Shown: positions 26,434 to 34,137 of the stretch, piece after piece | How the letters are laid out: each line of letters starts with the position of its first letter | Position numbering within the stretch: position 1 is the stretch's first letter | DNA from: an uncultured Clostridia bacterium | GTDB taxonomy: Bacteria; Bacillota; Clostridia; Christensenellales; UBA1750 | Assembly (NCBI GenBank): GCA_904393115.1 | Contig: CAJFMX010000010.1 | Coordinates: forward strand, 1-64,000 | Direction of reading: 5' to 3' | DNA length: 64,000 nt | Program-made: the position numbers and the translations under genes | The notes under the pieces: model-generated | Told to the model about the DNA's origin: nothing | Seen by the model: the letters and a program-made list of their open reading frames with translations, nothing else | Database searches by the model: none

Positions 26434-27336
26434 TCAGCCCTTGACGGCGCCGACCGTGAGCCCCGAAACAAAATACTTTTGAATGAACGGGTAGACCAGG
26501 ATGATGGGCGTGGCCGTCACCACGATGCACGCCATCTTGATGCCCTCGGAAAAGGGGGTGATGTTGTACTGCTGCAGGTCGCTGGTCATCATCGCCTGGC
26601 CCGTGGTCTGGATGATGCCGCGCAGCACGAGCTGCAGGGGCCGCTTCTCAAAGCTGCGGATGAAGAGCATGCCGTTGTACCACTCGTTCCACCGCTCCAC
26701 GCCGTAGTAGAGCGCGAATGTCACCAGGATCGGCACCGAGAGCGGCAGCAGGATCTTGAACAGGATCGTAAGGTCGTTCGCGCCGTCCATGCGCGCGCTC
26801 TCCTCCAGCTCCGCCGGCAGCGACTCGAAGTTCTGGCGGATGACCGTCATGTACATGATCGACACGCCCGTGGGCAGGATCATCGAAAAGACGTTGTCGA
26901 TCAGGTTCAGGTCCTTGATGAGCAGGTAGAACGGGATCAGCCCGCCGGAGAAGTACATCGTGAAGACGATCATCGAGAGGAAGAACTTCCGCCCGGGAAA
27001 CTGCTTGGAGAAGCCGTAGGCCAGCGACACCGTCAGCAGCATGTTGTACACGACGCCCACCAGCGTGATGAAGATCGTCACCTTCATGCCGTCGAAGATG
27101 GACCCGTTTTCAAAGACGATGAAGTAGGACTCGAGCGTGATGTTCTTCGGATAGAGCATGAACCGCGTCTTGATGTAGTCCGCCTGGGACACCAGGGACA
27201 CGCAGATCGAGTTGTAGAACGGGTAGAGGATGATCAGCGCGAACAGCGCGAGAAAGGCCATGATCGCATAGTCCACGCCGTTGAGGCGGTTGAGGCGGCT
27301 CCGGCGCTTGGGAGCCTGCAGCGCTTTGCTGGTCAT
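26434..27336 (-). CDS. Carbohydrate ABC transporter permease (LplC type)
   Basis: 300-residue membrane protein with about six helices and the permease loop EESARMDGANDLTILFKI. It ends in GLTVGAVKG, the C-terminal signature common to LplC/YtcP-type permeases. GAGGAGGGA lies 5 bases before the ATG. It lies between the binding protein and the LplB-type permease in one operon. Confidence 0.92.
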   Translation of the reverse strand: MTSKALQAPKRRSRLNRLNGVDYAIMAFLALFALIILYPFYNSICVSLVSQADYIKTRFMLYPKNITLESYFIVFENGSIFDGMKVTIFITLVGVVYNMLLTVSLAYGFSKQFPGRKFFLSMIVFTMYFSGGLIPFYLLIKDLNLIDNVFSMILPTGVSIMYMTVIRQNFESLPAELEESARMDGANDLTILFKILLPLSVPILVTFALYYGVERWNEWYNGMLFIRSFEKRPLQLVLRGIIQTTGQAMMTSDLQQYNITPFSEGIKMACIVVTATPIILVYPFIQKYFVSGLTVGAVKG

Positions 27337-27348
27337 GATGTTCCCTCC

Positions 27349-28335
27349 TCACATGATGGTGGTTCCGTTGATCTTCTTGCAAACGGCGTTGACGCTCAGC
27401 AGCAGGATGCAGTTCGTCAGGCCCTTGAACAGGCCTACCGCCGTGGAGAAGCCGTAGTTCGGCATCCGCTGGAACGTGATGCGGTAGATGTAGGTGTCCA
27501 GGATGTCCGCAACGTCCAGAACCGTGTTGTTGTACAGGTTCATCACCTGGTCAAAGCCCGCGTCCATCATGCTGCCCACGCGCAGGATCAGCGTGATGAG
27601 CACCACCGGCAGAATCCCCGGCCAGGTGATGTGCAGGATCTTGTGCCAACGGTTCGCCCCGTCGATGGTCGCCGCCTCGTAGAGCGAGGGGTCGATGCCC
27701 GTGATCGCCGCGATGTAGAGGATGCAGCTCCACCCCGCCTCCTTCCAGGAGAGGGTGAAGACCAGGATGTAGCGGAACAGCCCCTTGTCCGTCAGGAAGT
27801 TGTACTTTTCCAGGCCCATGGTTGCCAGCAGGTTGTTCACCGCGCCGTTGTTGGCCAGGATGTTCATCATGATGCCCGCAACGATCACCCAGGACAGGAA
27901 GTGCGGAAAGGTCAGGATCGTCTGCACCGAGCGCTTGTAGCGCATGGGCTTGACCTCGTTGATGAGGATTGACAGCACGATCGGGAACGGGAAGAACAGC
28001 AAAAGCTGCATGTAGGAGATGATCAGCGTGTTCTTCAGCGCCAGGAAGAACTCCCGGTCGCGAAAGAGCAGCTCGAAGTTCGCCCAGCCCACCCAGGGCG
28101 AGGCGGAGATGCCCTCCGCAATGTTGAACTCCTTGAAGGCGAGCTGGATGCCATACATCGGCACGTACTTGAAGAGGAGAAAATAGGCCATGCCCGGCAG
28201 GATGATCAGATAGCACCAGCGCTTGATCCAGATCTGCTGCCAGATCGACCGCTTGGGCCGCGTCCCGGGCACCGTGCCGTGGGACGGCCCCCGACCGTGG
28301 GACGGCCCCCGCCGCGAAAGCGAAGAACTGCTCAT
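27349..28335 (-). CDS. Carbohydrate ABC transporter permease (LplB type)
   Basis: 328 residues from ATG 28335, chosen because AGGAGG lies about 8 bases before it (GTG 28344 is in frame but inside the RBS). The cytoplasmic N-tail carries a short tandem repeat, GPSHGRGPSHG, encoded by two copies of an 18-base unit at about 28275-28312. The membrane part has LIILPGMAYFLLFKYVPMYG and the coupling loop YEAATIDGANRWHKILHI. First gene of the operon. Confidence 0.92.
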   Translation of the reverse strand: MSSSSLSRRGPSHGRGPSHGTVPGTRPKRSIWQQIWIKRWCYLIILPGMAYFLLFKYVPMYGIQLAFKEFNIAEGISASPWVGWANFELLFRDREFFLALKNTLIISYMQLLLFFPFPIVLSILINEVKPMRYKRSVQTILTFPHFLSWVIVAGIMMNILANNGAVNNLLATMGLEKYNFLTDKGLFRYILVFTLSWKEAGWSCILYIAAITGIDPSLYEAATIDGANRWHKILHITWPGILPVVLITLILRVGSMMDAGFDQVMNLYNNTVLDVADILDTYIYRITFQRMPNYGFSTAVGLFKGLTNCILLLSVNAVCKKINGTTIM

Positions 28336-28362
28336 GAAGTTCACCTCCTGAATGTTAACTTT

Positions 28363-28391
28363 ATCGTAACGAAGAAATAAAAAGTTTACAA
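28363..28391 (-). promoter_or_regulatory. Probable promoter of the LplB-type operon
   Basis: On the minus strand TTGTAA (28386-28391), a 17-base spacer and TACGAT (28363-28368), about 28 bases before the permease start. Confidence 0.5.
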
Positions 28392-28545
28392 TTCACAAAA
28401 CCCGGATTTTCTTGTACAAATCCCGTCTCTTTTCCATCGCCGGGCCTTTCTGGCCCCAAAAAGACCGGAGATTCGGCATCTTGCGCGGAGCGTTCGCGAA
28501 AGCTCCGCCGCTGCGCCGCCGATCGTGTAAAAAACACAAGTCATT

Positions 28546-28568
28546 TCTGTAAATGATCTATTTACAGA
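28546..28568. promoter_or_regulatory. Perfect inverted repeat in the divergent promoter region (candidate operator)
   Basis: TCTGTAAAT (28546-28554), 5-base spacer, ATTTACAGA (28560-28568). It sits about 60 bases before the yesN-like start and in the region shared with the divergent transporter operon. A site for the encoded AraC-type response regulator is a reasonable guess. Confidence 0.55.
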
Positions 28569-28629
28569 CTTTACAAAATGTGATTCAATGAAGGGAGGAG
28601 AAAAACCGCCGGGGATGGGAGGATGGGCG

Positions 28630-29385
28630 ATGTACACCGTCTACCTGATTGACGACGAGAAGTGGGCGCTCTACGACGTGCAGCACACCTGCCCCTTTGC
28701 GGAGTACGGGTTTTCCGTCGCCGGGGCGCAGACGAATCCCTTTGCCGCCCTGGACGAGGTGATCGCGCTGCGGCCGGACGCGGTCTTTGTGGACGTGCGC
28801 ATGCCGCAGGTCTCCGGCCTGGACCTCATCCGCATGATCCAGCAGCGCGCGCCGGAGACGGCCTTTGTGATCCTGAGCGGGTATGCGGAGTTTTCCTACG
28901 CGGCGACGGCCCTGCGCCTGGGCGCGGTGGACTACTGCCTAAAGCCCATGGACCTGCCGGAGGCGCGGGCGCTGCTGGAGCGCCTGCGGGAGTTTTTGCG
29001 CAGCCGGCCGGCCGCGCCCGCGCAGGACGCGCCGGAGATCGCGTGCAGCAGCGAGCAGTTCGCCGCGCTGCTGCGGCACGTCAACGCGCACATCAACGAG
29101 CCGCTCGTCCTCGGGGAGCTGGCGCAGCGCTTTTTCATCAACGTAAGCTACTGCGGGGAGCTGTTTAAGACCGTGACGGGCGAGACGTTCACGCACTACG
29201 TCCGCCGCCGACGGCTCGAGCAGGCCTGCGACCTGCTGGAGCACACGGCCCTGCCGCTGACGCAGATCGCCGCGCGCGTGGGCTATGCGGACCTGCCGTA
29301 CTTCAGCCGCGTCTTCACGGCGAGCTACGGCGTCTCGCCCAGCCGGTACCGCGCGGCGGCGCGGGCGGGAGGGAGGCGGCCATGA
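28630..29385 (+). CDS. Response regulator with AraC-type DNA-binding domain (YesN type)
   Basis: 251 residues from ATG 28630, which has GGGAGGA 6 bases upstream. The N-terminal receiver domain has YLIDDEKW (acidic pocket), FVDVRMPQVSG with the phosphorylated Asp near residue 56, and SGYAEF with the Thr/Ser position. The C-terminal AraC domain is FINVSYCGELFKTVTGETF and VGYADLPYFSRVFTASYG. The stop overlaps the start of the kinase gene. It probably activates the divergent sugar transporter operon. Confidence 0.92.
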   Translation: MYTVYLIDDEKWALYDVQHTCPFAEYGFSVAGAQTNPFAALDEVIALRPDAVFVDVRMPQVSGLDLIRMIQQRAPETAFVILSGYAEFSYAATALRLGAVDYCLKPMDLPEARALLERLREFLRSRPAAPAQDAPEIACSSEQFAALLRHVNAHINEPLVLGELAQRFFINVSYCGELFKTVTGETFTHYVRRRRLEQACDLLEHTALPLTQIAARVGYADLPYFSRVFTASYGVSPSRYRAAARAGGRRP

Positions 29386-31082
29386 ACCGCATCAAGTTCC
29401 AGCTCTACGCCATCGAGCTGTGCGCGCTGCTCCTGCTGCTGTGCATGTTCGTGCTCTCCTTTCAGCGCGTGCAGGCCCTTGCGGAGGAGAAGCAGGAGAT
29501 CTACCTGAAAAACGCCCTCTCCCAGGCGGCGCAGGGCGTGGAGCGCAAGCTCGCGGACATCGCCGCCTCCGTGCAGAACTACGCCTACAGCGACGCGGTG
29601 CAGGACCTGCTGCGCGCCGAGCCGCGCAGCGCGGAGATGCTCGGCCGCCACGCCGCCGCGCAGAGCTACGCCTATTCCCTGATGGACATCAACCAGGACA
29701 TCGTCGGCATCGCGATCCTCCCGCCGGAGGGGACGTATTTCAGCTTTGGCCTGGAGGAGCAGTACCGCTACGTGCAGGCCATCCGCGCGGCGCTCGGGCA
29801 GGACCTGCCCAAGGCGGGCGCCTTTGACGGCAGCCTGACGAACGCCTACGGCGACCAGCGCGCGGTCTTCACCTACGCGATCCCGATCTTCTCCGTGGAG
29901 CAGGGGCCGGGCGCGGACCTGGGCGAATACCTGGGGACCTGCCTGGCCTTCTGCGACAAAGGGGCCCTGGAGCGCGTGCTGCGCGCGGCGCTGCTGGAGG
30001 GCATGACCATCGAGCTGCGCGGCGGGGGGCAGAGCGTTTTGACGGTCGGCGCGGCCGCGGCGGAAGGGGAGCTCGCCTACAACGCCTACGAGCTTGCGGC
30101 GCCGAGCTGGACGCTGGTGCAGCGCTCCTACCGCGCCGGGCAGGAGGCGCCGTACCTGGCGATGTTCGGCCTGTCGCTCGGGCTGTCGCTGGCGGTGCTG
30201 TTCCTGCTCTCGTGGATCGTGCACCGCAACTTCACCGCGCCCATCACCCGCATCAACGCGGAGCTGCTGCGCATGGCCGAGCAGCCCCTGCAGGCGCAGG
30301 ACCTGCGCGTGCGCTGCGGGAACGAGCTGGCCACCATTGCGCAGTCCGTGAACGTGCTCCTGTCCCGGCTGCGCGCCTCGCAGCGGGCGCAGGCCGAGCA
30401 GGAGACGCACGTGCTGCGCGCGCAGCTCTCCGTGGGCCGGCTGCAGCTCGCCCTCCTGCAGAACCAGATCAACCCGCACTTCCTCTACAACACGCTCGCC
30501 TGCATCCGGGGCATCGCCCTGAGCCGGGACGTGCAGGAGATCGCGGACATCGCCGCGGACATGGCGGCCCTGTACCGCTACAGCATCAAGGGCGGGGTCT
30601 CCGCCCGCCTGCGGGACGAGCTGGACATCGTGCGCCGGTACCTCGAGATCATGAACGCGCGCATGGACGGGCGGTTCTGCGTGCGCTTCGAGGTGCCCGA
30701 GGCGCTCGGGGAGGCGTCCGTGCCCAAGATGATCCTGCAGCCCCTGGTGGAAAACGCGATCCTGCACGGCCTGGAGTGCCGGGAGAGCGGCGGGGAGCTG
30801 CGCATCTGTGCGGCGCACTTCCCGGGGGACGGCGCGTTTCTGCTGCACGTGTGGGACAACGGCCTGGGCATGGAGCCGGAGGCCGTGCGCGCCTGGAACG
30901 AGGCCTTCAACCGGCCGGTGGACGCGGAGGACCCGGAGGAGGGACTCGGCTTGCTCTGCGTGCACCGCAAGGTGCGGCTCCACTGCGGCGAGCCCTACGG
31001 CCTGCACCTGGAGAGCCGGCGCGGGGCCTACACCCGCGCGTCGCTCCTGCTGCCGCTGCGCGCGGAGCGCGGGGAACCCTAG
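29382..31082 (+). CDS. Sensor histidine kinase (YesM type)
   Basis: 566 residues: an N-terminal helix, an extracellular sensor of about 240 residues, a second helix (LSLGLSLAVLFLLSWIVH), a HAMP-like segment, the His-kinase motif LLQNQINPHFLYNTL with the phosphorylated His, and a C-terminal ATPase (LVENAILHG, WDNGLGM, GLGLLCVHRKV). GGGAGGGAGG precedes the ATG. It should sense a sugar outside the cell and phosphorylate the regulator encoded just before it. Confidence 0.92.
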   Translation: MNRIKFQLYAIELCALLLLLCMFVLSFQRVQALAEEKQEIYLKNALSQAAQGVERKLADIAASVQNYAYSDAVQDLLRAEPRSAEMLGRHAAAQSYAYSLMDINQDIVGIAILPPEGTYFSFGLEEQYRYVQAIRAALGQDLPKAGAFDGSLTNAYGDQRAVFTYAIPIFSVEQGPGADLGEYLGTCLAFCDKGALERVLRAALLEGMTIELRGGGQSVLTVGAAAAEGELAYNAYELAAPSWTLVQRSYRAGQEAPYLAMFGLSLGLSLAVLFLLSWIVHRNFTAPITRINAELLRMAEQPLQAQDLRVRCGNELATIAQSVNVLLSRLRASQRAQAEQETHVLRAQLSVGRLQLALLQNQINPHFLYNTLACIRGIALSRDVQEIADIAADMAALYRYSIKGGVSARLRDELDIVRRYLEIMNARMDGRFCVRFEVPEALGEASVPKMILQPLVENAILHGLECRESGGELRICAAHFPGDGAFLLHVWDNGLGMEPEAVRAWNEAFNRPVDAEDPEEGLGLLCVHRKVRLHCGEPYGLHLESRRGAYTRASLLLPLRAERGEP

Positions 31083-31132
31083 CCGGAAAAACGGCCCAGG
31101 CAAAACCGAGGAGAAAGTTGCCGCGCTCCCCA

Positions 31133-31166
31133 TTGACAGGCGCTGTTTTGTCTGTACAATAGACAA
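31133..31166 (+). promoter_or_regulatory. Promoter of the MFS gene with an inverted repeat over the -10 box
   Basis: TTGACA (31133-31138), a 16-base spacer and TACAAT (31155-31160). TTGTCT (31148-31153) and AGACAA (31161-31166) are inverted arms around the -10 box, a typical repressor position. Confidence 0.65.
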
Positions 31167-31244
31167 TTGGGGACACGCGGCGCGGGGGGGACTGGAGCGG
31201 AATGCGCCGCATGTCGATCGGAGAGAAATGAGGATGAGAAAGAC

Positions 31245-32516
31245 ATGAGTTTGCAGTCCATGACCAAACGCATCCGGGAGCACCCCCTGGTGGACGTGCT
31301 CGTCCGCAACAAGGGCAACCCGCGCACGCTGGTGCTCATCGAGCCCCTGTGGGGCATTCCGTACAACCTGATCGCGCCCTTTGCCACGCTCTACATGTAC
31401 ACGCAGGGCATCACCGACGTGCAGATCGGCCTGATCACCTCCATCGCCATGGTCGTGCAGGTGCTCTGCTCCTTCTTCGGCGGAATCCTCACCGACAAGA
31501 TGGGCCGAAAGTACACCACCATGATGGGCGACTTCTTCGGCTGGGCCGTGGCCTGCCTGATCTGGGCGGTCTCGCAGAACTTCTGGCTGTTCCTGCTGGC
31601 GGCCATACTCAACAGCTTTGAGCAGATCAACCAGACGGCCTGGTACTGTCTATTGATCGAGGATGCGGACAAGCGGGACCTGGTCAACCTGTACGCCTGG
31701 GTGAGCATCGGCGGGCTGATCGCCGTCTTCTTCGCGCCGCTGAGCGGGCTGTTCATCAACGCAAATTCCGTGGTGCCCGTCCTGCGCGTGCTCTACACGA
31801 TCTTCTCCCTGACCATGGTGGCAAAGTCCCTGATCACCTTCCGCTTCTGTCAGGAGACGCGCCAGGGCAAGATCCGCCGCGCGGAGACGAAGAACGTCTC
31901 CGTGGCGCACATGCTTGCGGAGTACAAGCACCTGATTCCCCAGGTGCTGCGCAACGGCGGCGTCATGAAGGCGGTCGCCGTATCGGTCATTCTCTACATT
32001 GCCAACATCGTCAGCACGAACTGCTTCAGCCTCTACGTCACGCAGCGGCTGGGAATCTCCGACGAGTTCCTCGCGGTGTTCCCGATCGTCAACGCGGCGG
32101 TGACGCTCGTGTTCCTGGTGGGCGTGCAGCACAGGCTCAGTGGTGTGCGCTTCCGCCTGCCCATGTGGGCGGGCCTCGGCCTGCAGGCCGGCGCGGCGCT
32201 GCTGCTGATCCTGACGCCCCTGGGGAACCTGGGCTGCGTCCTGATCTACGTGCTGATGATCGCGGTGGCGGGCGCGCTCGTCAACCCGCGCAAGGAGGCC
32301 CTGATCCAGCTCAACATCGACCCGCAGGAGCGCGCGCGCATCAACGCGCTGATCATGGCCTCGACCATCGCCTTCTCCGCGCCCTTTGGGTACCTGACCG
32401 GCTGGCTCTCGAGCATCGACCGCCGGCTGCCCTTCGCCTTCATGATCGCGCTCTACATCGTGGCCATCGTGATCGTCGGCCGCATCCGCGAGCCGGAGAC
32501 CGAGGGCGAGGCGTAG
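31245..32516 (+). CDS. Major facilitator superfamily transporter
   Basis: 423 residues, about 12 helices, starting at ATG 31245 (GAGGATGAG upstream). The loop 2-3 motif of the superfamily appears as [13 protein letters not shown]. The second half has [13 protein letters not shown] and [16 protein letters not shown]. The substrate cannot be told from sequence; sugar or drug transport are both possible. It has its own promoter and terminator, so it is a single-gene unit. Confidence 0.85.
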   Translation: MSLQSMTKRIREHPLVDVLVRNKGNPRTLVLIEPLWGIPYNLIAPFATLYMYTQGITDVQIGLITSIAMVVQVLCSFFGGILTDKMGRKYTTMMGDFFGWAVACLIWAVSQNFWLFLLAAILNSFEQINQTAWYCLLIEDADKRDLVNLYAWVSIGGLIAVFFAPLSGLFINANSVVPVLRVLYTIFSLTMVAKSLITFRFCQETRQGKIRRAETKNVSVAHMLAEYKHLIPQVLRNGGVMKAVAVSVILYIANIVSTNCFSLYVTQRLGISDEFLAVFPIVNAAVTLVFLVGVQHRLSGVRFRLPMWAGLGLQAGAALLLILTPLGNLGCVLIYVLMIAVAGALVNPRKEALIQLNIDPQERARINALIMASTIAFSAPFGYLTGWLSSIDRRLPFAFMIALYIVAIVIVGRIREPETEGEA

Positions 32517-32547
32517 GGAACGCAGACGCCGAACTTCTCGACGTGAA

Positions 32548-32581
32548 AACGCGCTGGGCACTTCGCCTGGCGCGTTTTTTT
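32548..32581 (+). terminator. Rho-independent terminator after the MFS gene
   Basis: A 12-pair stem with two wobbles (32548-32559 and 32565-32576), 5-base loop, then a run of seven T. Confidence 0.9.
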
Positions 32582-32655
32582 CCCGGCGCGCGCTTGTGGG
32601 ATACGGAAAAGGACCCGGCGCCGGGAAAGTGCGCCGGGAGAAAAGGAGAGAGAAT

Positions 32656-33525
32656 ATGCTGAAAATCGGCTGCCATCTGTCCAGCGCAAAGGGATACCTG
32701 GCCATGGGCCGGGAAGCTGTGCGCATCGGCGCCAACACCTTCCAATTCTTCACGCGCAACCCGCGCGGCGGCAGGGCCAAGCCCCTGGACGAGGCGGACA
32801 TCGCGGCCTTCCGCGCCTTTGCGCAGGAGCGAGACCTGCTCCCGATCCTCGCCCACGCGCCCTACACGCTCAACGCCTGCGCCGCGGACGAGGGGCTGCG
32901 CACCTTTGCCCGCGAGACCATGGCCGACGACCTCGCCCGGCTTGAGCACATCCCCGGCAGCTTCTACAACTTCCATCCGGGCAGCCACGTGCGCCAGGGC
33001 GTGGAGGTGGGCGTCGAGCGCATCGCCGAGCACCTGAACGCGATCCTGCAGCCCGAACAGTCCACCACCGTGCTCCTGGAGACCATGGCGGGCAAGGGAT
33101 CGGAGGTCGGCGGCAGCTTCGCGGAGCTGCGCGCCATCCTCGACCGCGTGCGCCTGCCGGAAAAGCTCGGCGTCTGCCTGGACACCTGCCATGTCCATGA
33201 CGCGGGGTACGACATCTGCGGCGACCTGGACGGCGTGCTGGAGGAGTTCGACCGCGTCGTGGGCCTGGAACGCCTGCGGGCCGTGCACCTCAACGACAGC
33301 AAGAACCCCCTGGGCAGCCGCAAGGACCGGCACGAGAAGCTCGGCCTCGGAACGATCGGGCTCGAGGCGCTCGCCCGCGTGGTGAACCACCCGGCCCTGC
33401 GCGGCCTGCCCTTTTACCTGGAGACGCCCAACGACCTGGACGGCTATGCGCGGGAGATCGCCTGCGTCAAGAGCCTGGCCGGGGAGGGGAAGAAAAAATT
33501 AACCATTTTTTCGAAAACATATTGA
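32656..33525 (+). CDS. nfo: Endonuclease IV (AP endonuclease family 2)
   Basis: 289 residues from ATG 32656 with AAGGAGAG upstream. It cuts DNA at abasic sites using a three-zinc centre. Signature stretches: [56 protein letters not shown], and PFYLETPND. The final residues ([12 protein letters not shown]) run into an AT-rich inverted repeat and do not look like the family's normal end, so the 3' end may have been altered by the rearrangement that created the fragments downstream. Confidence 0.9.
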   Translation: MLKIGCHLSSAKGYLAMGREAVRIGANTFQFFTRNPRGGRAKPLDEADIAAFRAFAQERDLLPILAHAPYTLNACAADEGLRTFARETMADDLARLEHIPGSFYNFHPGSHVRQGVEVGVERIAEHLNAILQPEQSTTVLLETMAGKGSEVGGSFAELRAILDRVRLPEKLGVCLDTCHVHDAGYDICGDLDGVLEEFDRVVGLERLRAVHLNDSKNPLGSRKDRHEKLGLGTIGLEALARVVNHPALRGLPFYLETPNDLDGYAREIACVKSLAGEGKKKLTIFSKTY

Positions 33526-33571
33526 CAATATAGCGGAGATGCCTTATCATGTGTTTATGAATTTATAAACA
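33522..33571 (+). promoter_or_regulatory. Promoter overlapping the nfo stop codon, followed by a palindrome
   Basis: TTGACA (33522-33527), 17 bases, TATCAT (33545-33550). TGTTTAT (33552-33558) and ATAAACA (33565-33571) form an inverted repeat at the expected transcription start. It reads toward cas3, about 570 bases away. Confidence 0.55.
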
Positions 33572-33612
33572 TGGAACGAAACGGGATATTAAAATACAAA
33601 AAATCGATTTTC

Positions 33613-33686
33613 CCTCATGCGCGAAAAGGTTACCTATACGCGCTCGACGGTCTGGCGCGTGACGCGCGGGGCTCTGCCTGCCTCCG
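33613..33686 (+). repeat. 74-bp direct repeat, copy 1 (truncated)
   Basis: Matches 33968-34041 with three differences. It is cut off at its right end by the nfo fragment. The frame through it would read MREKVTYTRSTVW. Confidence 0.8.
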
Positions 33687-33827
33687 GAACGATTGGGCTC
33701 GAGGCGCTCACCCGCGTGGTGAACCACCCGGCCCCGCGCGGCCTGCCCTTTTACCTGGAGGCGCCCAACGACCTGGAAGGCAATGCGCGGGAGATCGCCT
33801 GTGCCAAGGGCCTGGCCGGAGAGGGGT
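33686..33827 (+). pseudogene. Duplicated 3' fragment of nfo
   Basis: About 142 bases match 33349-33490 inside nfo at a constant offset of 337, with around ten substitutions (for example [16 protein letters not shown] against [16 protein letters not shown]). It is joined to the right end of repeat copy 1 at a short shared CCTCCG/CCTCGG sequence. It lacks the N-terminal two thirds and all catalytic His/Asp clusters, so it cannot work. Confidence 0.85.
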
Positions 33828-33967
33828 GGGAGAGCGGGAAAGATGCCCTAAAAACTTTTCAAAAAAGGGCTTTATTTTTCAGAACAGGCGTGTTACTCTA
33901 AAAAGAATTTGAATGTAAGAATAAAGGGCTCGAATCAATGTATGCCTAAACGGAAAATGACTTTGTT

Positions 33968-34041
33968 CCTCATGCGCGAAAAGGTTACCTATACGCGTTC
34001 GACGGTCTGGTGCGTGACGCGCGGGGCTCCGCCTGCCTCCG
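33968..34041 (+). repeat. 74-bp direct repeat, copy 2 (intact context)
   Basis: Matches copy 1 at 33613-33686. Here the sequence continues smoothly to about 34113 in a frame reading RRRKWIALLAKILQSLGKRF, suggesting this is the complete form of a dispersed element. Confidence 0.75.
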
Positions 34042-34137
34042 AAGGGAGAAGGCGGAAATGGATTGCCCTCCTGGCCAAAATTCTCCAAAGTCTTGGCAAA
34101 AGGTTTGGCGGATAAAACATCGAAAGGCGGATGGAAC

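Larger units (their letters stand above)
33526..34137 (+). other. Mosaic non-coding region between nfo and cas3
   Basis: Holds the promoter above, one copy of a 74-bp repeat, a partial copy of nfo, an AT-rich stretch (33838-33960), a second copy of the 74-bp repeat and its longer conserved continuation. A frame at 33909-34115 is open through the second repeat copy but has no RBS, so it is not called as a gene. Confidence 0.6.

Noticed and set aside
24622-27972. Plus-strand open frame of over 1100 codons opposite the sugar-binding protein and permeases
   Set aside because: The minus strand carries three clear transporter genes with RBS, a lipobox and permease loops; the plus frame has no domain and starts inside the terminator.
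17676-31166. Shared 11-mer ACAATAGACAA near the ohyA and MFS promoters as a common operator
   Set aside because: Orientation and position relative to the promoters differ and the ohyA copy has no inverted partner; chance remains likely.
33909-34115. Small frame through the second 74-bp repeat copy (about 68 codons)
   Set aside because: No RBS, and the first copy is truncated in the same frame; the repeat is better explained as a dispersed intergenic element. Kept as a repeat.
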